A stretch of DNA of 64,000 nucleotides, taken from Madurella fahalii (lineage: Eukaryota > Ascomycota > Sordariomycetes > Sordariales). This document shows, piece after piece, positions 43,886 to 56,331 of the stretch; the stretch's first letter is position 1; each line of letters opens with the position of its first letter. Made by a program: the position numbers and the translations under genes. The DNA lies in the NCBI GenBank assembly GCA_029876055.1, contig CM056875.1:6721001-6785000 (forward strand), in the 5' to 3' direction. Under the pieces are notes generated by a model. It made no database searches. It was not told the origin of the DNA and was given only the letters and a program-made list of their open reading frames with translations.

Positions 43886-45384
43886 TCAATCAAAGAACTC
43901 CAGCGGGAACCCGTCCGCCATGGCCTGGAACCCAGCCACGTTCGGATGCAGATGATCGCCGCCATCATAGCGGCTCGCCAGCTGGCTGGGCCGGTTGGGG
44001 TCGCCGACGATGGTCGCGAAGTCGACCGTCGCGTTGAAGGTGCCGCTGGTCAGGATCCACTGGTTGACGCGCACGCGCGTCTGGTCGCGGGTGGGGTTCG
44101 AGTAGGACTGGCCGCTGCCGCTGAACTGCGTGATGGTGGCGCCGATCGTCTTGATGCCGGCGGCGTGGCAGTCGCGCGCGATCTGCTGGAAGGCCTGCTG
44201 CAGCCGGTTGCCCAGGTTGGTCTGTGAGCCGCCGTCCGTAGGGCCGCCGCCGATGTCGTTGACGCCCTCGAAGATCATGACGTACTTGACCCCGGCCGTC
44301 TCGAGCGCGTCACGCCGGTACCGCGTCAGCAGCGTCGGCCCCAGCCCCCCCTGCAGCACCGCGTTGCCGCCCGCCGCCTGGTTGTTCACCCCGATGTGCG
44401 TCAGGCCCGCCTTTTGCATGCGCGCGATCAGGAGGTCGGGCCAGCTGTTTTTGGTTGGCGAGGTAAACAGAACCCCCATTCGTTAGTTATTTGTTGTGTG
44501 AACCAGGGGTTGGATGAATATATGCTCATGTTGTAGAACGCATTAAAAAAAAAAAAAAAAAAAAAGATCTCACCGGTTGTTGCCGTCGTCCGTGCTTCCG
44601 CGCCCGTCAGTGATGCTATCGCCGAGGATGACAAAAGCGCTGTGGTTTGCTGGCGCCCAGGCCTCGACGGCGCTGACGAAGTACCAGTGCTTGGTGTTGG
44701 ACCCCGAGAGCGTTGCCGCGTTGACGCGGTTGCCGGACTGCATGTGCGATGTCGTCCGGCTGCCGGGGTGGCCCGTGATGCTGCTCCCGGACTGGCCGCT
44801 CTGCGAGTACAGCGAGATGGCGATGTTAGACTGGGGTTCGATCTTGAAGTCGATGGGGTCCGTGTAGGCGACCTGGCCCCGCGGGATCGTGATGGATGCG
44901 GACCCGTTTCGGAAGGTGAGCGGCTTGAGCGTGGCCGTGTCGATGCCGGCCACTCCGGCCCTGCCGCCCGAGGGCAGGGCGATCGAGGCTGCCGTGATAG
45001 GCAAGTCGCTCCCACCGAAAGTATTGCTGATCTGGATCCGGACCCGTTCAGCGCCGATTGACATGTGCAGTGTCTGCCGTAAGGTGGCATCCCTGAAGAC
45101 GGCGCCGCCTCCGTTCTGTATCCTTATGTCAGTTTTCCCCACCACTCTATGCTTTGCCGTTCTTGCAGGGAACCTACGAAGGGCGAGGGAGGCATGTTAT
45201 TCGGCTCCACGAGCTGTGGCATCGACGTCCAGGTGGCAACCCAATGCCAGTCGTCCTCGGCAGCAGCGACCTCCGCCGCCATCCGGGGACCCAAGTCATC
45301 CCCTGACGCCGGGATTGCAAGGACCCATCGTGAAGAGAGCAGCAGGGACGCCGCAACGGCGGCCAAACGAGAAGCGGAAAACAT
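43886..45384 (-). CDS. Secreted SGNH/GDSL-family esterase
   Basis: Hydrolase of the GDSL/SGNH superfamily, probably acting outside the cell on acyl or acetyl esters. Exons 45384-45178, 45115-44574 and 44444-43886 sum to 1308 nt (435 aa). A signal peptide (ASRLAAVAASLLLSSRWVLA) is followed by WHWVATWTSM and a jelly-roll-like N-terminal domain (VFRDATLRQTLHMSIGAERV, IQISNTFGGSDLP). The catalytic domain has VILGDSITDGRG (Ser about 236), a Gly-block residue in NNQAAGGNAVLQGG, GVNDIGGG, and DHLHPNVAG with the catalytic Asp and His. The 129-bp intron 2 carries an unusually long T run next to its donor. It converges with the P450 upstream, with only 165 bp between stops. Confidence 0.93.
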
Positions 45385-46655
45385 GCTGGGCAGCTTAGCT
45401 GGCAACTCGTAACGTCATCCAGCACTAAGGGCTAGTATAGGAAAGAAGCTGAACGAGGACATTGCGGCTTGTTTGTACTCGGTGTCGGGCGTTGATTTCC
45501 GGACGATGATTGCCCGAGGTTAATTTACACATCAGGGGAAGGACGTGTTGATTTAGCCAGAACAATGGCCGCGAGGGGACATGGATATGGTTTGTAAATC
45601 GGAGATTTATCCAGCGGGAATATGTTATAATTGTGCAGTTGCCTCGCGCCGCTCCACCAATGGGGGGAAGCCGGATGAGCGGCGCGCCGCTCGCCACTTT
45701 TGCTCGCCCCAGCGGCTCACCCGCAGGCGAGCAAGACGGAGCCAGGCGGTCATTCAGCGTTGTAGGTGGATCGGAACCACTTGGGGTCAACCCCCACCTA
45801 GTGCATCTACAGTTGGCCCATTCTCGCGCTGAGTAGCTTTTGAAGACAAAGGGGCTTAATGACACTCGGTGATTGTTCAACCTTGTGTTTACGGTACACA
45901 GCTGTCCACCTGGCGGTGGTAGTAAGCCTCTCTCTCCTTCTTAGTTAATCCCGCCTCCGATATTTTAGAGGTCCGTGTCAAACCGAGGTACAGATAGCGG
46001 CGATCGGTGTTGCGTGCCCATGTGGTACGGATGGCCTACGCTGCTCCTCTCTGACCTACAACTAACCTCCTTGCTTACCACAGTCCCCACCGGAACGGTC
46101 TGTAAATGCGAGTAATTGCAGTACAATAGAGCAATGCTGGTTGAGTAGCGATGATGGCGATCCTAGGAAAGGTGTGAAGAGGCAAGCTGGATAGGTGTGG
46201 TGCGGTTGGCCACATCGTAGAGCGGTGGTACAAGACCAGGGGTACCAACATTCATACTCTAGTAACCATCGTCCAAAGTCCTACCCATGGCATGATCTAG
46301 ACAGTACGCCAATACATTAATGGGGGTACCAGTGGCGTAGTCAAGTGCACACAAAGACCAACTGCTCCTAAAGGTTCTGTTCAGGTGAACGGCGCGTCGG
46401 TAAGATAGCTTTAACAGTCAACCGCCATGACAAGATCATCAGTGAGGACTACAGTCTAGCCAAACATCCACAAAGCCTAGGCTTGATTCGTGTTCCGCAA
46501 ATGTTATTATTGAAAGTCCATGTTAGTCCTATCTGCAGCCAATATCCGACTACACCCGCCTCGTCAGTCATTACCAGTATTGAAGTCTCGGTGATAAGCA
46601 TCTAAGTTACATTTTTAACTAGCAAGATCCGACGCTAATAGCTTTTTCAAGAGGG
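45385..46655. other. Intergenic, no gene recognised
   Basis: About 1.27 kb upstream of the esterase start. The promoter must lie at its left end. No coding or repeat signal was found in the rest. Confidence 0.55.
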
Positions 46656-48246
46656 CTATTGTCCATTTGTTGAATAACCCGCAAACCTCGGCAGTTGTTG
46701 CCCGGGTAAAGATTCGTTTCCATGCGAAGAGGAAGCAGGGCTTGAAACATGAGCATGATACGATGATGCGTTTCCATGCGAATAGTAAGTAAAACTTGGT
46801 ATTTGCCAGTCATATGAAGTGGCTGGGGAGACGCTGGCGACTGCTACTTTTTGCGTCCTGAGAATGGCATGATAATCTGACTCTGCGGGATCGATAGCGG
46901 AATCCAGAGGAAAGAAAGTAGTAGTCGTGGCGGTAGTTGTCGTCACGCTGCTTCGGTTGTTTCTGCGGATAAAGGTTCGAAGGCCGGAAAAGGTGGGTGG
47001 TGGAATCTTGGGGAAGTTCTTGAGGAAAGGTGAATCATCATTGGAGCCTGACATTGTTGTGTTTAACTCGAGGGGTTTCTCCTTGCTGCTAGGCTGTGCT
47101 CGTGCCAGCGAACGGAAGCGGGATAAGATTCTGTGGAGAAGGCCCCCGGCAGGACTATGAAGCGTAGTGACCTCCGCGGTCTTTGTCGGCTTGACGAACA
47201 ATGTACGGAAGGCGGTGATGGATGCCATCATGACAGCCACAACGCCTTCGACGTGCTGCCAAAAGAATAAAAAGGTGTCGTCTTCCTTGCCCTCGTAATA
47301 GAAGCCGGCTACCCTGACGATGGCGCAGATCGCCATGAAGATGGAGAGGCATAGGAAGACGCCCAGGCCCCACTTGGTAGACCTGCTGAGCTGCGAGCTA
47401 CGGAGAACTATGATGGGGAGGCTGATGACTGTGAATTGGCGTTAGCTTCTAACGCTAGTAAACCCTGGGGAGGGGGTTATCATACTGAATATGTCGCTAA
47501 GTATATCTAGAACCGTGACGAGTGAGGTAAGCCCCAGCGTCTTACTTTCGTCCACGGTAGAAGAAAAGCATTTCACTGCGTCCAGACCGAAGTAGGGGCA
47601 GATGATGAAGGGATCCGCGACGCAAAACGCCCAGGAGATAGCGGTGAAGTACACGATGAACCAATAATACCGGTTCATGTGCTTTGAGATGTGCCAGACC
47701 AGCGGACGCAGGAACGCCAAGAAACAGCCCTTGACGGCAAACGTGGTCGTCCATATGAGGGCCAGAAAGGGATACACTTTCTTCTGAAGGGCGAGAAGCT
47801 GGTTGAAGTTGGCCAGAAGCTCAGGCAGAACCTGGGGTACGTGCAGAGCAGCTGAGTGCAGGTAGAGGAAATAGGTGATGTGGTACAAGATGCCGACGGC
47901 CGCCACCAGACAGGCAGCGGCTAGAATCAGAAAAGCGTCGTCTAGGCGTAGACGCTTCTGGTATCTGAGCCGTATCCACATCCGCGCGACGAAGCATAAG
48001 AGGGCCAAGCCGGTCAAAACTCCAATAGCCACCTGCAAAGAATGTTAGCGGCCGCTATGAACAGCCACGAGGATCAGGTTGGAGTCTTGGAGATACCTGG
48101 AAGGCATTCATGTGAATCTTGCCAGCTGACTCAATGAGCCTCCTAAACTCCTGAGGGTCTGAAGACGTGCTCATGTTTGCTTTCGGCGGATGCCCTGTGT
48201 AATTACTACTTGGCGCGCTTATGGTCACGGTAGCATCCATCGGCAT
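46656..48246 (-). CDS. Pth11/rhodopsin-like seven-helix membrane protein
   Basis: Integral membrane protein of the fungal rhodopsin-domain (SAT4/Pth11-like) family, which includes receptor-like proteins. Exons 48246-48097, 48032-47486 and 47428-46656 sum to 1470 nt (489 aa). The N-terminus has glycosylation sites (NYT, NMS). Hydrophobic segments follow: VAIGVLTGLALLCFVARMW, LDDAFLILAAACLVAAVGIL, YPFLALIWTTTFAVKGCFLA, YYWFIVYFTAISWAFCVADP, LTSLVTVLDILSDIF, GLGVFLCLSIFMAICAIVRV and VEGVVAVMMASITAFRTLF. IRLRYQKRLRLDDAFLI is the typical first cytoplasmic loop. The ~170-residue C-tail is Ser/Thr-rich and likely cytoplasmic. No CFEM domain is present. Ligand or transport role unknown. Confidence 0.9.
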
Positions 48247-48975
48247 TTGACGGGGGATGCAGTTAAATACCTTACCTACCTTAGGTACCTTATCTCTCTA
48301 GACCGGGCTCCTCACTCATGGGGCCATGTGCGCCGTGAGCAAAAGTGCCGCTCCTTCGCAGGTTTCAAACCACCCGCGCCGCAGCGTGCGCTCTTACTTG
48401 CCTTAGGGCTGAAGGTAACACGACACCTGCAGATCGCGTGGCCATAGCCCCGCAATAGCTGCCATTGCTGCCCTGCGATGGGCCGCAAGTGCCAAATTTA
48501 TCCCTTTACAATTGTCGGTCTTGAGAAGAGAGCAAGAGAACTCCATCGCCACTTGAATTGTACAATACTGTATCCTGGTCTCTGAGAGTAGCCGTAGGAG
48601 ACGGAAGATTGTGCGAAGAGCCGTTTGACCCGGAACCCGCAGCTGACCGCACCAAATTCTTAGCCGCGGAACCACACCTCTGGGATGGCGCAGAGACTGG
48701 GTCGCTTGTGGGCGTGCCGCAGGAACTGTTGTGGGGGGAGAGGCGCGAATTGAGGCGTAGTTGGGGCGCAAGCACGCTTGGCCCCTGTATAACGCGCGTG
48801 GCCGCGGGGTGTTCCACCAATTGTGAACTCTCATCGAAGCAGCTCCGCGACGGCTCAAAAAGAAACCAAAGAGCACCCCCCACCCCCCAGGCAACATCAC
48901 AAGCGGACTCGAGCCGAATCGCAACTATTCTCTCCCGTCCTTCGCCGAGAAGGACGCATCCGCCCAGGGGTTGAA
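48247..48975. promoter_or_regulatory. Divergent promoter, Pth11-like gene / P450
   Basis: 729 bp between divergent starts. A TACCTTACCTACCTTAGG-type palindromic string lies at 48268-48292, related to the array at 631-672. Possible co-regulation is inferred only from arrangement. Confidence 0.45.
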
Positions 48976-50861
48976 ATGCTTTACGATCTTGTTGCAACCC
49001 ATCTGGTTGGGCTTTCCTTGTTGCTCACCACCGCGCTCTGGTTCCGGTACGCAGCCAAGCGTGGCAGCTTCAGAGCGTACAGGAAGCGCGACAATGCCAA
49101 AGCCGCTCCGCCGACGTTCCCCTACTTCTTGCCGCTATTGGGGAGCCTGCCGATCAAGTATCTGTGGAGCCCGAGACGGTTTGTTTCATGTCCGAAGTAA
49201 GCGAGCAGCTGGTTCCGTTTGCCACTCAGCCGCATATCTCCTTATCGTGCACGCCGCGCGCCACTGGCTGACTGGCGCCTATCATTAGTAACTTCTTCCA
49301 GAGCCCCCACCCGGTTCTGGTTAAGATACTCCACCATGAGTTTTATGTGATACGGGGCGCGGACAACATCAAGGCCCTCTTCAAGAACTCGTGGGCGTGC
49401 ACTTCCATCCCCTTTGTCAAGTTCGCTCTCGGATACGCTTTCGGCTTGCCGGCCAAGGCCCTACGTCTGTATGACCGAGACGACTCGGGAGGCGGCCAGG
49501 TGCCTCACCCGGACAGCACAGTCGAGGCCCGCAACCGAATCGACTACAATGTGTACCAGTCCCTAATCCGGTTCTTGGAGGGCAAAGGCCTCTTGCCTTT
49601 TTGGAATAGGTTTGCCGACAATATCACGGGTCGACTATACTGCCTGCAGCATCAGCTTGGGTCCGATTGGGTGTCCCACGACGACCTGATGAAGCTTGTA
49701 GGAGATGAGGGCGCCATTGCTATCATTAATGCCCTTTGCGGGCCCTATCTCTTGAAGCTGAACCCGCGCTTCCTGCAAGACTACTGGGATTTTGACCGCA
49801 ATCTGCAGACATACCTCCAAGGTAACTCTTCAAGATCTGAAAAGAGAGACAAAATAAAGTATTAATTCGGCTCGCTGACACAATCATCTTATTCATTTTC
49901 TGTAGGCATCCCTTGGTTCCTCACTCCAAGAGCCTACGCAGCTCGAAAGAGGGTGTTGGACGCCGTCAAAGTCTGGCAGAAGCATGCACGAGAGCACTTC
50001 ACCGACTCAGCTGTGGGCGCCGACGGCGACGATCCGTTTTGGGGGAGCAGCTTCTTCCGAGAGAGGCACGACATGTTTCTCCAGATGGACGGATTCGACC
50101 ACGACGCCATCGCATCCGAGGATTTTGGAGCGATATGGGCGTAGGTACCGCACATCCCCCCTCCAAGGTGTTTACTAATATTTTTTTCCGGCAATAGAGC
50201 GAGAAATGCCATCACCGCTGCGTCTTGGACCATCTTGGAGATCTACCGAGACCGGGAACTACTCGCGGCCGTGAGAGCCGAGGTTGATTCCTGTGCTCAA
50301 AGGGGCGATGACGGCCGCATCAAGTTCGATCTCGACCAGTTGCTCCGCCTGCCGGTCCTCCAAGCCGTCTACGCCGAGACCCTGCGCCTCAGGATGCACT
50401 TCTACATCATCAGGATGGCAGACAGGGTTGATTTGGACATCCGCGACTGGATCATACCAAGGCGCAAGGTCATTGTTGCACTGACAACAGTCGCGCACAT
50501 GGATCCCCAGGCGTGGAACACGGGCGTGAACAACGAGCACCCCCTTGACCAGTTCTGGCCTGGCAGGTTCCTCAAAAGTGATCCATCGTCATCATCGAAA
50601 CCATCGTTTTCGACCAAGGAGCTCGAAGGGGCATGGATTCCTTATGGTGGAGGACCACGACAATGCCCTGGTCGGCATTTTGCCAAGCGTCAGATATTGC
50701 TGACAACCGCCCTATGGGTATCTCTGTTTGACTGCGAGATATCGAAAGAAGGGATGAGCGTACAGGAGGACTTTACCCTCATGGGCTTTGGCAGTGGTGT
50801 GTCACATCCGGTTGGCAAAGTGCCCATGAGAATACGGCGGAGGGAAGTACTCGGCTCCTAA
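48976..50861 (+). CDS. Cytochrome P450 (CYP7/8-like fungal clade)
   Basis: Exons 48976-49196, 49289-49821, 49906-50140 and 50198-50861 sum to 1653 nt (550 aa). There is a membrane anchor (LVGLSLLLTTALWFRYAAKR) and the PPTFPYFLPLLGSLP entry. The I-helix region FGAIWAARNAITAASWTILE has Asn in place of the Thr/acid pair, as in the clade of fungal P450s related to sterol 7-alpha-hydroxylase and prostacyclin synthase. ExxR is ETLR (YAETLRLRM). The haem loop is IPYGGGPRQCPGRHFAKRQ with its Cys at about 485. Such P450s are common in secondary-metabolite loci; the atypical I-helix may mean chemistry other than plain hydroxylation, but this is inference. All introns are GT..AG, 57-92 bp. Confidence 0.92.
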
Positions 50862-51193
50862 GGCCGGTCTAGCACATGCAACGCCCATTAGGCACCTAAT
50901 TATAGCAAGGCTACTCTGGAGGACACTGGATAAGAAACGCATGGCACGATGGGAACGGAGAACAGACGGTGTTATAAAGTTGCAGGTGGTGATTCAAGGG
51001 ATACTTGGTGCTTCGAATAAATAATGATATGGACAAGTTTGACCTATTGAGCCTTTAGGATTGCGGACGCGGTTTATATGGCGATGAGTGAGCACCAATC
51101 CCTGTGATCCCCGGTTCTGGCACGGTTCGGTCCATCAATACTCGACCTGCAGTTACGGTAATTGAGGTAATTGAGCAGTTCTTCGACTTCAAG
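50862..51193. other. Convergent 3' spacer
   Basis: Between the stops of the P450 (plus) and the S9 peptidase (minus). No further feature seen. Confidence 0.6.
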
Positions 51194-53289
51194 CTATTCC
51201 TTCTTGAGCAGCGTCTTCCGCCACCATTTCTCGCCCTCAATCAGACCGATGCGCAAGTTTTCAGCCCGTTTATATATATGGCCTTCGCCTTCAAGCACGA
51301 TCAACTTGACCTCTCCGCCTCTTGACTCAATCCTACGTTTGATCTCTTTGCTCTGCTCGATGGGGACCACGGTGTCGGCGTCGCCATGTACCAGCAACAG
51401 CGGCGCCGTGATGTTCCCGGCGTGGTACAGCGGGCTGCGTTCGTAGTACAGCGCCTCCTTCTCCTCCTCGGTTTTCCCTTCGAACTTCAACAACCCTTCC
51501 ACATAGTGCGATTCCATCTTGTGGGTCTCAGCATCCAGTGCCTTGACGTCGCTGACGCCGCAGTGCGAGATGCCGCCCGCAAAGACATGCGGATGCCCCG
51601 CCAGGGCGCACAGGACATTGTAACCCCCCGCGCTTCTTCCCTCGATGCCTACCCGCCCCTTGTCGATCAGGCCTTTCTGCGCGAGGTAGCCGATCGCTTC
51701 GACCGCGTCATCCCGGTCGACCACGCCCCACTCCCCGTTGAGTGCTTCGAGGTAGGCCTTGCCATGACCCGAAGAGCCCGTGTAGTTTATGGCGAAATAG
51801 GCGTATCCGCGGCTGGTGAAGTACTGGGCGTTCATCTTGAGACCCGGTGCGGTGTGCGACGTGGGGCCGCCGTGGGGAACCACGATGAGGGGCGGAAGCG
51901 TTCCCTCAGGGGCCTCGAATCCGGGATTGTGAGGGGGCCAGAAGAAGCCGAATACCTCACGCTCCGGTTTGCCGAGGGTGGTGAACCTGATGGACGCGGG
52001 GGTTGAAAACAGTGACTCCGGGAAGCTCTCATCGACTGATGAGCTTATCAAGGTGATATTTGTGGCCAGGCCTGGCAGGATGTCTACGCGGTACACGCCT
52101 TGTGGGGTTGTGTGGCCGCTTCCGATAACGATTACCGACGCTTCGGATAGACCCGCGATGCAATCATAGCGGATGTCGACCAGAGGAACTTGGAGCCGCG
52201 TGAATTTCCGCGATTCAAGGTCTATGTGCACAAGCTGAGAGGTCCCAAACCACACAGCAGCCGCGACCACGGAGGTTTCTGTGAGAAACACATATGTCTG
52301 GCTATCTCTTTGTCAGGTCCCCCATCCTTTGGGATGCTTAGCTGAAACCTTAGGTACTTACCATCCAATTAGGAAGCTAGCATTCCCGAGCTCGGCGTGC
52401 TCTAGGCCAGCAACAGATAGTCTTTCCACTTTCCCTTCGGCGTATCTGCAGAGCTGGCTAAATCCAGACTTGTCGGACCCAAAGTACAGTTTTCCGTCAG
52501 GGCCCCAACTCGGTTCCGCAATCGAGTCGCCATCATCGCCGGCAATCAACTTCACATCGGTAATCGACCCGTCCGCCGCGTTGAATGCGGCCGAGTACAG
52601 TTGCACACCTCGCCATGGGAGGTTGGGATGATTCCATTGCAGCCAAGCAACCTGGCGTCCGTCTGGGCTGAAGCGCGGGTACGCGTAGAAGTCAGCACCA
52701 GCAGCCAGTCTCTTCACTGTCTTGGTTTCGAGATGGATGGCAACAACATAGTTCTTGACATTCGCAGGCTCGGGCCTGGCATGGTCTTCCTCGACAGCTA
52801 GGACCCAAGAACCATGTCCGTGTCTTGTTGCAATCAGCGGCTGGCTGTCAAAATCAGCATACCGAAGCGAGGGCGACTGTAGAACCTCCTCGACTGTGCC
52901 GTTGTCAACGTCGAGGAGATTCACTGATTTTTTGCCGGCATCGGAGAAGACAATACGAGCTCCATCCCCTGGAACGACTGCGTAGTCCGACCCTCCGTAC
53001 TCATACACGGCGGTGCTGGCGCTGAAATCAGATGGGAGGACATGTCGGGGGCCGTCGTTCGTGACTTCGACGATGGCGTTGGTCCCATCGCTGCGGGATT
53101 CGGCGAAGAAGACCCTTCCGGTCGTTGGCTATACAATCATAAGTATGTGAGCAGTACCTTTGGGGGGGAGGGCGGAGAAACACCTACGCAAACACGCGGT
53201 GATCTCAGGGACTTGCTCCCCGCAGTAGCGGCCTCCGCGCTGATGTGACTTTCCCAGTCACCATAGGAGGCGACCTTTTTCTGGGCCAT
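51194..53289 (-). CDS. S9-family serine peptidase (prolyl-oligopeptidase / acylaminoacyl-peptidase type)
   Basis: Exons 53289-53188, 53128-52362 and 52301-51194 sum to 1977 nt (658 aa). The N-terminal half is a beta-propeller (repeats such as YAYPRFSPDGRQVAWLQWNH, EPSWGPDGKLYFGSDKSGFS). The C-terminal alpha/beta-hydrolase domain carries the oxyanion HGGPTSH, nucleophile elbow GIEGRSAGGYNVL (Ser about 515), Asp in VHGDADTVVP and His in LEGEGHIYK. No signal peptide, so a cytosolic enzyme is likely. For intron 1 I chose donor GTAGGT at 53187 because it yields SPRVCPTTGRVFFAESRSDG, the family norm. For intron 2 acceptor 52302 keeps the frame. Propeller-gated S9 enzymes act on short peptides, and some detoxify or trim secondary metabolites. 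Confidence 0.93.
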
Positions 53290-54427
53290 TGTGTCGGATG
53301 CGACAGCCAATCTCTAGCAGTTTCTGATTAATTACAAGCCCTGGCCTTGGAAGTCTTGCGAGTGCTTACCGCGGAGTCGGAGCCGGAGATGGAGAATCGA
53401 CGGGGCTTTTAACGAGCAAAAGCGGCGCCGCAATTGCCGAGGGCCCAGGAGCACTTACTAATGCACCTCTTATGCCATTGGGCAATTATCCGGTACAACC
53501 CTTCACAGTATCCACCCAAGGCGTGAGTGGTAACTGAAGTTGTCACCCCGATTCTCTAAGGTCTATTATTACGAGCTTCTCGAGGGCTGCCACTGTTTAC
53601 TCGAAGCGCCGCGCAAACGGGAGGCGGGCCCATGCCCCGGGTACCCTACCCCAGGTCAACCCCTGTATACCTTATTTAAGCTTTCTCAATGTAACACAAA
53701 ACTCCTGCTCTGGGGTAGGCCATGGTACATACAGCACAATAGCCTCCATAGTTTCGGCAATAGGCGTTAGGTTGAGCTCTCCTCGCCGCCGTCTTCGACG
53801 GCCCCGACGGCAATGCCGTAACCGTTGATGGACAGTGCTTCCAGTTTGGGATGATTCCGCAGCCCATTATTTGAGTGTCGTGATATACGTTGATGGGGGA
53901 GTCTGCTGCGCCCTGCTGTTTTGTCTTGGCCGGTGTTGCGGCACTGGGGGTATACTGCTTCCACGCTACATATTGCATCAATAATATGATTCATAGGCTT
54001 TCAGCCAGTACTAATAACGTCTTTTAGTGTATCTCTCCAACAAATAAATTGAAATCATATATTCGGTCCGCTCTGGTGAATAAATGCATCGCTGGTGATG
54101 TTGGCAATGTAGGCGGGAGCAATATCAGAGATCACAGATAAGCCTACACCATCGCAGTCAAGAAGTATGCAAGGCTCCGGCAATCTACCACGAAGCGAGT
54201 CAGCTGGGATCAGTTGTTCTATTTGCGTCATTTGGTTCGGCAAACTACCTTATGGAGCCGTTTTACCTATTGGCAGCTCCCTCGGTGGCCGTTTTGGAAC
54301 TAATTAATTCGATGGTTGCCTCAGCTGACACCGCAACACATGTTTCATTCCACGACATCTCTTTTTATATATAAAAAAAGGTGAAAGAACCGACCCAGAA
54401 ACACGAGTTATAGTATGGCACCATCTT
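53290..54427. other. Intergenic, no gene recognised
   Basis: Promoter side of the S9 peptidase and 3' side of the MFS gene. Small frames (53540-54243) show no motif. Confidence 0.55.
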
Positions 54428-56331
54428 CTACGCGGGCATGACAGTCGGAGCGGACTTCCCACTTTCCTCTCCGGCCTTGTTTGCATGAGTTGGGAGCCTG
54501 CCCCAGGGGATGAAGAGGGTGGCCAAGAAGGCGGCAGCGGAGAAGCCAATCGAGACGGCGAAGACGGCCTTGAGGCCGTGCATGTATGCGGCGATAATTC
54601 CAGGAAGCTCCTCTGGCGTGAAGGCTCTCCACAGCTCGGAAGCACCCGTCGCTATCAGCCGGGCACCGTTGATGCCGGGGGCTGTCTCGGGGAGCCTGGC
54701 CAACATCTGGTTAACGAAGGCAGCCTGGGCCGAAGAGACTGTAAAGGCACCGCCGACGGTTTGGAAGACTGCACGTTCTCGTTAGCTTTGGCCGAGGTAT
54801 CGTAAGATCAGAAGAATGAAAAGAAAGAGACCTACAGTAGAGGTTGGCTGTGACGGCCGGAAGGTCTTCGGGGTCCACGCTCGCCTGGGCAATGTTCAGA
54901 CCGTTTTGCACGGCAAACGCGATGGCGGCCCCGGTCAGAATCTGGTAGCCGACCCACTTCCCGGTCGAGGTGTCGGTATCGAGCGTGTAGAGGAGGCCGC
55001 ACCCGATCGTGGAAACGGCCGCGCCGGCAAACATGGTTGGCGTCGGGTAGCCGGTCATGGAGACAAACACGCCACCGAGGACGGCGAAGATGGCAATTGA
55101 GATGACCATGGGTAAGTTGTTGACACCGGACTGGATCGGACTCGCGCCTAGGATGGACTGGAAGTAGAACGGGAGGTAGTAGAGGAGTAGAATCATGTTG
55201 CCCAGGAAGAAGAATTGGTAGGGACAGACGCTCCAAAGCGCCCGCTTCTTGAACAAGCGAGGCGTGAGCATGGCGTACTCGTCCAGGTAGATGGACCAGA
55301 CGACCAGGGATATCGAGATCACGCCAAAGCCGATGATAAGGCCGATTACCTCGCTGGAATTCCAGGGGTGGGAAGCGCCCGCATACTGTAGGCCGAGGAT
55401 GAAACAGATAATGGCGGCCATAGTTAGGCAGATGCCGACGGGATCCAGATGCAGCAGCTTATTCTTCAGAGTGGTCGCTGGAGGCTTAGCGGCAGCGGGA
55501 AGGTGGAAAAAAACTGTCACAATAACGGCAGCGACGCCTCCGACGGGCAGGTTAATGTAGAAACACCATCGCCAGGTCACGTAGTCGGTGAATGCTCCGC
55601 CAATCAGGGGACCCAGGACGGAAGCTAGGCCGTATGTCAAGCCGATGATGCCCATCAGGATCGGTCGCGTCTTTGGCGGGGTGCTGAAGGCGACGATGCT
55701 GGTGCCGCCCACCGAAATGCCAGCGGCGCCCACACCAGCAATCGCGCGGCCCACGATCAGCGTGACGGAATTCGGGGCGACACCGCAGATCAGACTGCCG
55801 ACTTCGAAGATGAACAGGGACAGAATGAAGGTCCACTTGATGTCAAAGTACTTAAAGGCTTTGCCCCAGGCGGCCTCGAGGCCGCCAAAGGTCATGAAAT
55901 ATGCCGAGTTGTACCATGAGACGTCGCTTAGGCCGCCGAACTCGTCTGTAATCTTGGGAACCGCTGTGCCGACGATGGTCTGCCCTTCATGTTAGTGCTG
56001 GCGCGGGGGAAGAAAAAAAATAAAATAAACAAATAAATAAACATTAGGCGTGGAAGCTACTCGCCTGGTCCAAGGAGATCAAGAAGACACCCATGATGGA
56101 CGCTCCGGCAAGGAGCACAAGGCGCATGCCCGTTGGGTACTCATCCGCACCGCCAGAAGCAGCGGCAGCTGGCTGGCCCGACTGGCCGCTGTCGCTCAGG
56201 GCCTCGACCTTTTCATTCCCTAGCGAGGTAGGCTCGTCGCTACTGTCCAGCGGACGGGCGGTTTCGTCCAACTCATGCTGGCCCTTGGCTGTGTCGGGCG
56301 AGTCCGTTGCGGGCTCTTGTGGCACACCCAT
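54428..56331 (-). CDS. MFS multidrug/toxin exporter, DHA2 (14-TM) type
   Basis: Plasma-membrane drug:proton antiporter of the DHA2 family, often linked to export of fungal metabolites. Exons 56331-56065, 55979-54836 and 54768-54428 sum to 1752 nt (583 aa). An ~65-residue cytosolic, acidic N-terminus precedes TM1 (LVLLAGASIMGVFLISLDQT). Signatures are LDQTIVGTAVPKITDEFGGL (motif D1), GRAIAGVGAAGISVGGTSIV (motif C-like) and VTWRWCFYINLPVGG. About 14 hydrophobic segments are readable, and the C-terminal loop includes FFQTVGGAFTVSSAQAAF. Intron 1 (55980-56064) starts GCGAGT: only this GC donor gives the conserved LDQ-TIVGTA join, while a GT three bases further would insert extra residues or break it. 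It diverges from the FAD oxidase at 57714. Confidence 0.94.

Noticed and set aside
51386..52006. 206-codon plus-strand frame
   Set aside because: Antisense to the S9 peptidase catalytic domain.
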